Below are positions 34,486 through 45,004 of a DNA stretch of 64,000 bases, piece after piece. A model generated the notes under the pieces. It was not told the origin of the DNA. It saw only the letters and a program-made list of their open reading frames with translations, and did no database searches. Position 1 is the stretch's first letter, and every line of letters begins with the position of its first letter. The position numbers were made by a program, and so were the translations under genes. The DNA is from Mesostigma viride (taxonomy: Eukaryota > Streptophyta > Mesostigmatophyceae > Mesostigmatales > Mesostigmataceae), in assembly GCA_009746045.1 (NCBI GenBank), contig RPFO01000127.1:1417768-1481767 (forward strand), in the 5' to 3' direction.

Positions 34486-36560
34486 ATAATTAATTAATTA
34501 ATTATTTGATTAAGCTCGTGCCGGCAAATTAATTAATTAAACTCGTGCTCCCGTTGGGGAGTCACGGAGCGTTAACCCCGCGATGATTGACAAGGACTCC
34601 GCGCCCGCATGATTGACAAGGAGAAATGGGCTTCCATCTGCATTAACACGTCCCCTGTAGAAACTCAGTCCTAAAAATAGGACTGAGTATACCATCTTTG
34701 AGATCATGTGGCGGTAAGGGTAGGGGGGTACCCCATGTGTTTGATATGCATCATAGCACTCAATATCATGCTAATGCTTGGGCATGTGCTTAAAAAATCA
34801 TATGTTGACCAAATCATGTAAAATTATACATGACTCTCAACCCTTACTCACGATTTTGGAATTTTCTGTGGAAGCACGAGTGTGTAAAATCCAATAAAAT
34901 CCATATTCACTATTAAAAATCATAGGCATGTAGATATTAGAGTTCTTGAACTGTGGCAAAAAACTGGACTCAATTTGGCCACTGGCACTGCCTGAAACAT
35001 GCAAAACACTGCCAGTCCTATAAATAGGACTGGGCCTTGGTAACAAAATGCTAGCATGGGAGTGCGGTCGTACCACACACCACCGTGGCCACCAACCATG
35101 CCAATCAACTCATTTCCCTTCCAGCATAATAGGACAACATGCTTGCATCATCATATTGCAGTTATATTATACCTTATAATGTGTGAGAGCCTATGCAAGC
35201 ACGCAGGAAATGGGTTTGGATACCTACCCACGAAAGGTTTTTTTTATGTGTTAACCACCAATGTATTGGGCAGGTTAAGCATATTTCAAGTGTCTCTAAC
35301 AAGAATGGACATGGATAAAACTGTTTTGCCTTGCCATGGCATGGCCAACATACTTGCTGGCACATGATGACAGTGGTTTACCACCAAGATCTTTCACTCA
35401 CCCATATAAGCTTGAAAGCACCCTTGACGAGGCCCATGGCCACACAATTATGCAGTATGAACGTAGCAAAAGAACAACTAACATCTATGAAGGTGTTTAA
35501 ACCCATACAGCGCCTAAAAACCTGCACAACTACACCAGGGCAAGGCAAATGCCTGGCAACATCATCTAAAAAGGGGGTTTTGGAGAGGGGCAGGCAACGG
35601 TCAAGAAAGAGCATCAAGACTCGAAACTGGCAACACCTCGCAAGCTTAAACTCATGTAAGAACATCAAGAAATGATGAGACAACGATATTCCGGCTTTAC
35701 CTTGCATGGCTGGCGTTACCTTGGCCCAGGCGGTGCCCGCAAAAGTGGCACTTTGAGGCACACACACCATGACGTGACAGAGTGGTCGAAATCATCAAAT
35801 CTATACTGCCACTAAGTCAATTCTATGACAATGCATGATAAAATGTAGAAAGATACCTATAAATCCTTCGAATTTCGCCGGAAAGCAGTTGTAGTAATCA
35901 ATTCCGTCGGCCTGCCTGATCGCAGCTTTTTCCAGCAAGAACGGTGCCGACACCTAGTAAAACGCATCCCCGCGAGCTGAAAATTGACTTGTATCATCTC
36001 TAGGATATATAAAATCTATTTCCTGAGTTTGGCCAGCTATATCGTCGGAAAACGTAAACTGCATGCATGGGCGCAAGCCGCCATGGCTAGGTCGTGCATT
36101 TCCGGAACTCACGTTTCACGTGAGTAAGTACCCTTACCACCTGTACTTTGACCGTCTTTTTGACCGTCCAAACAAAATCAAAAAAAATCCCAAAAATATG
36201 TCCCAGAAAGATCTTTTCACGTAGTATTTGAATAAATTTAGAGAGAATTTTTTTGCCAAACATTCTGACTTGGGTGAATTTTCTACGAAACCCCAAATCT
36301 CAGTCCTAAATTTAGGACTGAGTTGAACTCAGTCCTAAAAATAGGTGTGGCTACAGACGACGTGTTAAGCACCTTCCTGAGGGGTATGCTCCTGTTTTCT
36401 CCCCACGGGCCCCGCGGCCCGTTGCTAGCCAGGGTAGAAGTCCGCAGGTGGAGGTTATTGGCCCTGAGGATAGGGCTCCGCTACACTACCGCCTCATCTG
36501 CCGGCCATTACAGTAGAGGACAGCTCGGATGAGGATTACATCCCCATCTAGTAGTGCTTC
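34486..36560 (-). mobile_element. LINE fragment, minus orientation, split by a TTAA-target element
   Basis: A TTAATTAA tail at 34486-34535 and the hairpin (CACG/CGTG arms) at about 34541-34563 open the copy. Segments 34565-34646 and 36369-36560 align, in reverse, with 60180-60420 (GAGAAATGGGCT..., ATGCTCCTGTTTTC, GGGCCCCGCGGCCCGTTGCT). The alignment is gap-free at the junction only if one TTAA is kept. Confidence 0.65.
34647..36364. mobile_element. TTAA-target (piggyBac-like) non-autonomous element, 1718 bp
   Basis: The element is flanked by TTAA at 34643-34646 and 36365-36368, with inverted ends CACGTCCCCTGTAG and CACGTCGTCTGTAG. Next to each end are near-palindromes built from ACTCAGTCCTAAAAATAGGACTGAGT-type sequence (34661-34686, 36298-36345, and a CAGTCCTATAAATAGGACTG at 35011). 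No transposase was recognised. A minus frame (35770-35378) shares LPLSKTPFLD and RGCMGLNT-type blocks with 52820-52930 (+), so a relative of this sequence occurs there. Confidence 0.65.
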
Positions 36561-36564
36561 CATG

Positions 36565-37045
36565 TGACGGAGACTGCTGACGAAAATGGCTGACGGCGGT
36601 ATGGCTGACGGCGGAGCTCAGAAGATCTTTTGCGTCTGAGCCCCAAATTCGGTCAGACCACTTGCATTTGATGCGCTTTCAGTTATTCAGACGCACACGC
36701 CAGTATCATAATCGGTTACGGCTGAAACGCAGTATTGCCAAAGATATCACGTGACAAGCAGCTATGCGTCAGCCTACCTATGGCAAGCTGTGCGTCAGCC
36801 TACCTATCAGATGGTATTGCACAGTGGTTGTATTGCACCCCGACAGTGTTGCGCCCCGGCATGATCGATGCACCATGCCGTGGAGAGAGCGCTCTGTGGC
36901 CTGCCCCCCTGCGGCAGTGAGAGAAGCTAGGGCGCCCTCCCTCCTTCTCGCTGTGTATATAGGGTTGAAGGTTCCTCATTACTCTGTATTGGCACCCACG
37001 TGACGCAGGGCACGTGCTTATTAATTAATTAATTATAAAGCAGCT
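36565..37045 (+). other. Anonymous spacer, possible LINE 5' region
   Basis: It contains a near-duplicate AGCTATGCGTCAGCCTACCT / AGCTGTGCGTCAGCCTACCT and ends in TTAATTAATTAATTA at 37020-37034, the kind of tail seen at LINE 3' ends. No gene seen. Confidence 0.4.
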
Positions 37046-38968
37046 ATGACGACCCCAAAAGAAAAACGGGGTTTGGAAAAGGAGGCTGCTTTCCGGCTCC
37101 CAGCCCAACCCACTCGCCATCGTTCTTGCCCAGCCGCCTGGGCTCGCCAACCCATCGCCAGCAAACCCATGCATCGCCAAGCGCCTCGCCTGAATCCAAG
37201 AAACCATGCCACAACCGCCACAAATGGAGCCAATTCTTGCCCGGCGACAGACAGTTCTCCCTCCTCGAGTGGCAGGGGCTGTCGCCGCAGGAAGTCGTCG
37301 AGGTCCTCCAGTTCCTCACACAGGAACGGAAGCTCTTCGTGCCCCATGCAGAAGGGGGGGGGCGGCTATCGACTACCGCGACACGTCCTGGCTCTACACT
37401 TATGACGAACCACGCCAACGCCTGTTTATCTTGACCAACCACTACCAGCGCAGCCTCGGCGACCTCGGCAGAGCGCTCAGCGCCCCCACCCCCGCACAGC
37501 CGGCAGCGGGCAGCCCCATCGGCTCCCTCAGTCCCTCTGCAAGGATGACATCCGCGCAGTGCTGGAGGAGCACGTGACCTGGCCGCTGGCCGATAAGCTG
37601 ACATCGCTGAACACCACGCTCAACACGGTCGAGGCCCGGGTCTCCAATGTGGAAACCCGGGTCGTCCACAACTTAGCTACAATCCCAGTTCACGGCGCTA
37701 CGTACACACTGCGGCGCATGCAGGCTTCCGGGAAACGCATGCTGCACTTGTCTCTCGCCTTAACCAGGTGAAGGGCAAGTGCGGCGTGAGCACTCATGAA
37801 GAAGCTTAATTGAGGCCATCACCGCCCACACCGAGGCCCTGGCGCCACAGGTCACAAAGATATAGCGGAGCAGACGGCCACCAGCGCATCCCAGCCACCC
37901 CGGCAGGAGTGCTGGCGACCTCCCACCGCTCTCCTACGCGGACCTGCTGCGCCGGACAGCGACCGCCTCCACCACCGACGCCATCGCCATCGCCACAAGC
38001 TCCAGGAGCTGGAGGACCACCGCCAGGCCCAGCAACTCGGGATCGAGGTCACCGACCGCGCTCGCCGCGAGTGCCGAGTGGTGCTGCGTCGTTTCCCCCA
38101 GAAGCAAGGTGAGACGTCAACCTCCCTTGGGCACCGACGAGCTCAAGGGCCAGCTCCTTACCCTCATGCCGGCCTGGTAGGTGAGGTAGAACTGCGTGGG
38201 TGTCACCGCCTTCCCCACTCACGGGACAAGGCGGCTCCCCCACCAGTCCTGCTCACCTTTCCCTCCCGTGAGGACAAGCAGCGGTTCCTCTCGGCGTCGC
38301 AAGCGGTTGCACGACCTCACCTGGACGCTGGACGACGACCTGACCCCCGCTCAGCAGCAGCAGCGACGCGACCTGTGGCCGGAATACCTCGATCCGCCAC
38401 AAGCAGGACCCCCAGAAGCCCAAGGTGTACTGGAGGGGCGGGGACCTGATGATCAACCACAAGATGTGGACGCCCGGCCCCGCGGGCTAGACTAGCTAAT
38501 AGCCCTAGCTTGTATCCCTCGGTAGTCACGTACTGCCGCTATGGCAGCCATGGCAGCTTACAATGTTTGCCTAATAGCTGTGCCAACATACCTATCACGT
38601 GCATGCATCGCTCATGCACGGTATACAACCAGCCATAGCCTTAGAGTAGTCCTTGTACATGCAGCCATGCTACGTCCTGGCTATGACCAGATTCCTAGCC
38701 CACGCTCCCTAGCTCAGTGTTATGCCACGCTCACATGGGTCTTATTGCACCCACAGATTGCCGGATCGTTAGCGTGTCCGGTTAGCTAGCGCGCCCGAAT
38801 GCAGCTGTGGCATGCCTTAGGCATGAAGGAGACTGGGGGTCTCTGCCCTTTCTCCTGTTGTGCACACACAGGGATTAAAAGCACTTCGGTGCTCCGTGAC
38901 TCCCCAACGGGACCAGGTGTTTAATTAATTAATTAATTAATTAATTAATTAATTAATTAATTAATTAA
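37046..38968 (+). mobile_element. ORF1-only LINE derivative, plus orientation
   Basis: A broken ORF1 frame runs from ATG 37046 to the TAG near 38490. It has an N-terminal segment (FSLLEWQGLSPQEVVEVLQF), a coiled middle (LADKLTSLNTTLNTVEARVS), a helical stretch (ELEDHRQAQQLGIEVTDRAR) and the C-terminal RNA-binding part with TLDDDLTPAQQQQRRDLWPE and KVYWRGGDLMINHK, as in L1 ORF1p. Several frameshifts are present. A 400-base 3' UTR, the terminal hairpin (about 38890-38915) and a TTAA tail of about 12 units (38921-38968) follow at once, with no ORF2. Confidence 0.72.
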
Positions 38969-39640
38969 TCTAGTGCTTTTAATGGTTGGGGAATGATGCA
39001 GACGATATTTGTATAAACTTTTGTGTAGTTATTTTTTCTAATGAGATTAGCATAGTATGTACTCCGTGGCATGCCTTTGCGCATGACACGCAATATCAGG
39101 GTATATGCCTCGTATTTCGGACGAGATTAGGCAGCGTAGGATAGCATTTGTAGGACACCTTCAGTTGCTCGCACCAGCCAGGTCGACACCGCCCTTGGTC
39201 TGGCAGGCCCCCAGCGGCTTGGCCAGCTGGCCAGCTAGGGCGGCATATTCTGACCTGGCCTGGCCCCAAGGGCATTCACAAAAGGGTAGGGAAACATGTC
39301 ACGAACTACATCCAGATGTTGCTGGACGACCTTGTGGTCCCAGCCCAGTTTGAGCACCGCATCCACTCCGTCTCTCTTCTTTGGACTGCCATGCAGAACA
39401 AGACGCGGTGGTAGAAGATTGTCAAGGCTCACACGCCAGCCCCTGTGGGCAAGCCACCTCCCCCCAAGAGGAGGAGGCGTTTTGATGAGTAGTGTAGTTA
39501 GGATTTTTCTAGACTAGATAGCTTAGAGTTAGGTTAGTTCGATTACGCGGCTCCTTCCACTCCACCCATCCATCAAGGAATGTGTGCTACATGATCTCCC
39601 AGCGGAGGCATGTTATTATTTAATTTAATTTAATGTTTAA
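38969..39640 (+). mobile_element. LINE 3' region with intact terminal hairpin, plus orientation
   Basis: It contains the GTATATGCCTCGTATTTCGG block, the CCAGCCCCTGTGGGCAAGCC block that marks the empty Ty3 site, the AAGAGGAGGAGGCG block, a hairpin at about 39591-39613 and an ATTTAATTTAATTTAATG tail. Its left part (38990-39090) recurs in reverse at 60040-60160. Confidence 0.7.
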
Positions 39641-39685
39641 TGACACGCAAGTACTTATAGTTAACTTACTTACTTAACCCCGATG

Positions 39686-40066
39686 CCGGATGGATGGATG
39701 GATGGATGGATGGATGGATGGATGGATGGATGGATCCATGGATGGATGGATGGATGGATGGATGGATGGATGGATGGATGGATGGATGGATGGATGGATG
39801 GATGGATGGATGGATGGATGGATGGATGGATGGATGGATGGATGGATGGATGGATGGATGGATGGATGGATGGATGGATGGATGGATGGATGGATGGATG
39901 GATGGATGGATGGATGGATGGATGGATGGATGGATGGATGGATGGATGGATGGATGGATGGATGGATGGATGGATGGATGGATGGATGGATGGATGGATG
40001 GATGGATGGATGGATGGATGGATGGATGGATGGATGGATGGATGGATGGATGGATGGATCGATGGA
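39686..40066 (+). repeat. (GGAT)n array, about 95 units
   Basis: A nearly perfect GGAT tetranucleotide run with one GGATCC interruption near 39731 and a terminal GGATCGATGG. The translated WMDG/IHPS repeats are artefacts of the array. Confidence 0.95.
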
Positions 40067-40067
40067 T

Positions 40068-40810
40068 TAGTTAATTAATTAAACACGTGCTCCCGAATTG
40101 GGGAGTCACGGAGCACTGAAGTGCTTTTAATCCCTGTGTGTGCACTACAGGAGAAAGGGCAGAGACCCCCAGTCTCCTTCATGCCAAAGGCATGCCACAG
40201 CTGCAATCGGGCGCGCTAGCTAAAAGGACAGGCTAACGATCCGGCAAACTGTGGGTGCAATAAGACCCATGTAAGCGTGGCATAACAAGTATAGCGTGGG
40301 CAAGTAATCTGACCATAGCACGGGCGTAGCATGGCTGTACTAGGACTAGGCTAAGGCTATGGCTGGTTGTGTACCGTGCGTTGGCGGCACGTGACTAGGT
40401 ATGTTGGCACAGCTATTAGGCAAACATTCTAGGCATGGCTGCCGCTTAGCGGCAGTGACTCCAATGGTTACAATTGCTAGGGCTATTGCTATTCTATAGC
40501 CCGCTGGGGGCGTCCACATCTTGTGGTTGATCATCAGGTCCCCGCCCCTCCAGTACACCTTGGGCTTCTGGGGGTCCTGCTTATGGCGGAGGTATTCCGG
40601 CCACAGGTCGCGTCGCTGCTGTTGCTGAGCGGGGGTCAGGTCGTCATCCAGCGTCCAGGTGAGGTCGTGCAACCTCTTGCGACGAGAGAGGAACCGCTGC
40701 TTATCCTCAGGGGAGGGGAAGGTGAGCAGGACTGCATGGTGGGGGAGCCGCCTTGTCCCGTGAGTGGGGAAGGCGGTGGCACCCACGCAGTTCTACCTCA
40801 CCTACCAGCC
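40068..40810 (-). mobile_element. ORF1-only LINE derivative, minus orientation
   Basis: A TTAATTAATTAA tail, then the hairpin (about 40090-40115, CACG/CGTG arms), a 3' UTR matching 38490-38900 in reverse, and an ORF1 C-terminus (40786-40510) with TLDDDLTPAQQQQRRDLWPE and KVYWRGGDLMINHKMW. This frame is open where the 38.3-kb copy is shifted. Confidence 0.72.
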
Positions 40811-40824
40811 CCATGGATGGATTA

Positions 40825-41767
40825 AATTAATTAATTAAAATCATAGCTCCGTTGGGAGCATATGTAACACATAGCCCTGAGAAAGGGGCATCTATGGGTT
40901 TGTAATACAATCAGGGCTACAACCTGCAGGTGGAGGATGTACAACTGTCACCTGCTCTGGGTGCACAAGGTGCACCTGCACCGCCATGATGGTTCATGCC
41001 TCCTTATCAAGCACAGGCACCCAGGGGGGGCTTGAGGAGAGGGCCTAGAAGGCCTGCATGACATATGGGGTGGAGGGTATGTGGCTAGGCTATAGCTGGT
41101 GTACACATGGCATCTCAGCAGAGAGTAACTCCCTGCATAGGCATCGCATGGCTGAATTCTTAATGCATCATCCATGGGAGGTCCCATTGTAGGCTGGGCG
41201 CGGCTAAATACTGAAAGCAACATCCATGGGGGCCATTATGGGCGCACATGCGCGTGGGCCACTTGCAAAGGCTAAGCCTATCTAATCTACACTACTGGTA
41301 TATTCCCTAGTCTGGGGTGGCAGGAGGGGCCTGCCAGGGCTTGTGGTCAACGTGGATGACCGCCCCCTCCAGTATACCGGCTTCCCCCCTGCACGCTGCC
41401 GGAGCTGAAGGTAGGTCGGCCATAGCTCGCGTCGCCGCTGTTGCTGGGCCAGGGTCAAGTCGTCGTCCAGCGTGAAGCGAGTCTCCGCGAGCTTCTTGCG
41501 GCATTTAAGGAACGCCAGCTTGTCCGTCATGTACTTAAAGGTGAGGAGCACGGGTGCCGGGCCAGCCTTCCCCCGCGCGCGGGGGAGGCGGACAGCCGAC
41601 ATGTCCAGCTCACCAGTGAGTAACATGGGGGCAAGAATGGCGCGCTTAACTGCCTCAAGGAGACTCGTGGAGGTCTCACCTGCCGGCTGGTCGAAGTGCT
41701 TGACGATGACATTGTGGCTGCGCTTGTCGAGCTCGGCCGCCTCGCGAAGGTCGAGGGCTTGTTGCTT
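40825..41767 (-). mobile_element. LINE ORF1 C-terminus and 3' UTR, minus orientation
   Basis: Tail and hairpin lie at 40825-40875 (CATA/TATG arms), then a 3' UTR shared with 30100-30500. ORF1 reads upstream from the stop at 41282: [47 protein letters not shown]. This is the L1 ORF1p RNA-binding and C-terminal region. The 5' end merges into the GGAT array. Confidence 0.75.
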
Positions 41768-42622
41768 GGATGGATGGATGGATGGATGGCCGGATGGATG
41801 GATGGATGGATGGATGGATGGATGGATGGATGGATGGATGGATGGATGGATGGATGGATGGATGGATGGATGGATGGATGGATGGATGGATGGATGGATG
41901 GATGGATGGATGGATGGATGGATGGATGGATGGATGGATGGATGGATGGATGGATGGATGGATGGATGGATGGATGGATGGATGGATGGATGGATGGATG
42001 GATGGATGGATGGATGGATGGATGGATGGATGGATGGATGGATGGATGGATGGATGGATGGATGGATGGATGGATGGATGGATGGATGGATGGATGGATG
42101 GATGGATGGATGGATGGATGGATGGATGGATGGATGGATGGATGGATGGATGGATGGATGGATGGATGGATGGATGGATGGATGGCCGGATGGATGGATG
42201 GATGGATGGATGGATGGATGGATGGATGGATGGATGGATGGATGGATGGATGGATGGATGGATGGATGGATGGATGGATGGATGGATGGATGGATGGATG
42301 GATGGATGGATGGATGGATGGATGGATGGATGGATGGATGGATGGATGGATGGATGGATGGATGGATGGATGGATGGATGGATGGATGGATGGATGGATG
42401 GATGGATGGATGGATGGATGGATGGATGGATGGATGGATGGATGGATGGATGGATGGATGGATGGATGGATGGATGGATGGATGGATGGATGGATGGATG
42501 GATGGATGGATGGATGGATGGATGGATGGATGGATGGATGGATGGATGGATGGATGGATGGATGGATGGATGGATGGATGGATGGATGGATGGATGGATG
42601 GATGGATGGATGGATGGATGGG
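41768..42622 (+). repeat. (GGAT)n array, about 214 units
   Basis: A GGAT run with two identical GGCCGGAT interruptions at 41788 and 42184, exactly 396 bases (99 units) apart. Long coding frames on both strands are artefacts of the repeat. Confidence 0.95.
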
Positions 42623-42689
42623 TGCACGCAATCCTACCGGTCTAAGCTAGCCGGCAAATGGCAGCAATACATGCTGGTGGCACGCGGTC

Positions 42690-42904
42690 CAGAGCTAGGA
42701 TGGCCCAAAGAGCCTCGCAGAGGACCACGTGTCGAAAGCCTTGATATAGTCGACAAAAATGACGACCAGCGGAAAACCATCAGGGCAAATGCGACTCACC
42801 TCCTCCACCAGCTGGCGCGCGACAAATACAGCCATGACAGTGTTGCGTAAGGCCACGACGGAAAACCATCTGAGACTCACCCAGGTGTGGGTCCAGTGCA
42901 GCAC
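42690..42904 (-). pseudogene. LINE reverse transcriptase fragment
   Basis: The minus-strand frame reads [20 protein letters not shown] then [12 protein letters not shown], the RT block containing the first catalytic Asp (F-V-D...KAFDT). It is flanked by other LINE pieces and truncated. Confidence 0.7.
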
Positions 42905-42914
42905 GGGTGGTAGA

Positions 42915-43260
42915 CCAGCCCATCAACTACACAGATCGATCAGCTGCTGGCCGACCTCATGGTCCCCGCTCAGTTTGAACACCGCATTTCCACCCTGTCT
43001 CTAGTTTGGACTGCCATGCTGGATCGACAAGAAGAGATAGCAGAATATTGTCCAGGCCCAAATGCCAGCCCCGGTGGGCAAGCACTCTCCACCCAGGAGG
43101 AAGGGGTGCTTTACTGAGTAGAGTAGCTGTAGGATTCTGGTAGATTATATTAGAACTTTAGCTTAGTTTTTCGCAGCTCCGTTCACACCCACCCACCAGC
43201 AATGGAATACTGTTCGTGCTACATGATCTCCCAATGGAGTCATGTTATAATATATTTTTT
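42915..43260 (+). mobile_element. LINE 3' end, plus orientation, best-preserved hairpin
   Basis: The 3' UTR (CAGTTTGAACACCGCAT, GGTGGGCAAGC, AGGAAGGGGTGCTTTACTGA) ends in the hairpin at about 43227-43249 and an AT-rich tail. Confidence 0.75.
43227..43249 (+). ncRNA. LINE 3'-terminal stem-loop (representative copy)
   Basis: CATGA(T)CTCC-CAAT-GGAGTCATG forms a 9-bp stem with one bulged T and a 4-nt loop. Related hairpins occur at about 1446, 30100, 34541, 38890, 39591, 40090 and 40848, always next to the tail repeats. It resembles in placement the 3' hairpins that some LINE reverse transcriptases use to recognise their RNA. Confidence 0.7.
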
Positions 43261-43709
43261 TGATACATAGACAACTATGATAACCCTTTCCACTTATTAC
43301 AACCTTCCTGGTGGGCGCTCGTGAGAAAAAAAGGTTCCAAAAAGAAGGTACACCTTCTTGCATGCCCCTCTGCCAGCATCAATGAGACGAGCATCAAGGA
43401 GCATACGCATATGTTGTCTCGTTGATGTTGAACATTGCTAAAGCAGGCAGAGCATATTGGACCTGCCATGTCATATAACAAAGCTGATGCACAAGATAAG
43501 GCTGACAAGGGGGAACAAAGAGCAAAAAAGGTTTTCCATTATTCCGGTCCATGCAGTCATCACTGTTGCACACTACAGTGCAACACAAGTGAGGTGGTCC
43601 TGTGATCTAAAGGGGCGTGAAAGATGCAATGACTAGAATTTAATAATGCCTCCTGCAACATGCACGAAGCCGCTGGCATTGTCCTCCCCTGCCCCTAGAA
43701 CCACCCCCC
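43261..43709. other. 3' flank of the J-domain gene, no gene recognised
   Basis: AT-rich sequence downstream of the J-domain gene stop. It probably includes that gene's 3' UTR. No other feature seen. Confidence 0.4.
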
Positions 43710-44950
43710 TCACGTCAGCGAGATGCCACTGCCCAGCCCTCCCCAGCGAGAACCCCACACACCCCAATCTGCTGCATTGCCCATGAACGCACCGCCCCCA
43801 CCCCAGCCCATCTGCGCCCCCTCCAGGCCCATGCCGCCCCCCTGGCCAAACCCTTGCTCGGGTCCCGGCGCCCCCACCGCCACATACGCCCCCACCGCCG
43901 GGCTCGCCCCCTCCCCTCGCATCTCAGCCGCAAACCCGGCTACCCCCGGTGTCTGCGACAAAGAAGGGCCGATCGATGATGGCATGGCCTCACGCACATC
44001 CGACGCGGGCATGCCAGGCAGCACGTTGCCAACACCATACCCACCGCCATGCGCAGCCGGCACGCCCCCATTTGCAGTGACCAGCAACGTCCCTGGGGCC
44101 GCGTATGGCTGCACCTGGCCAGGTGCCTGGGGAGGTCCCATGCCAGGTGGCCGGTACTGCGGCTTGTAAGGGGGCGCCCGCTGCTTCTTCCCAACGCCAC
44201 TCTGAGGGGGGTGGTAGGGCGCCTGCCCTTGCACTTGCTGCTGCTGCTGTTGCATTTGTTGTTGCTGTTGCTGCTGCTGCTGCATGGGTGGCGCCATCTG
44301 CTGGTACCCGGCCCGGTCCATGGCCCCCCCCCACTCCCGTTGCCCATGCCCCCCAAATGACCAGCCCCCATGCCCTGCCCATGCAGTGCTCCCTCTTGCA
44401 CCCGGGTCGCCGCGTGAACACTGGCATCCCCCAGGGGGGTGCCCACATGGCCGTTGTAGCTGCTGCCGCCGCCACGGTGGGCGACATTCCCAGGCCCGGC
44501 CGAGGGGAGCGGGAGCGAACCATTGAGCGCGGTGGCGGAGGGGGGAAGCGCGGTGGATGAGGCCAAGGGGCTGGCCACAGGCAACCCGATGCCGCTGTAG
44601 CTGGCCTCCGCGCCCACCCCATGTGACCGGACCAGGTCATGCGCCCGCGTGCCATTGCTGTCTGTTGTCACTGTCGCGACCGCCTGTGCCGCCTGCCACT
44701 GCTGCTGCCGCGCGCGGCTCTCGGCCTCCATTTGTGCTTCCAGCTCTGCGACCGTGGTCCCGTGCACCAATGAGGGGGCGCCACCTGTCGCGTACGGCAT
44801 CCCTGCGTGCATGGGCATCGCGTGCATGCCACCTGGCACTGGGCCACGCTGCACGGCCACGGAGGGCTGGTGCAGGTGCTGATGCATCTGCACCTGCGGT
44901 TGCTGTTGCGGCGGCTGTTGCACTTGCTGCATGTGATGCATGTGCTGCAT

Positions 44951-45004
<54 letters not shown>

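Noticed and set aside
39683-42850. Long frames encoding WMDG or IHPS repeats on both strands
   Set aside because: They are translations of the GGAT tetranucleotide in every frame; no codon bias or non-repeat domain of their own supports coding, and the ORF1 part at 41282-41767 is separate.
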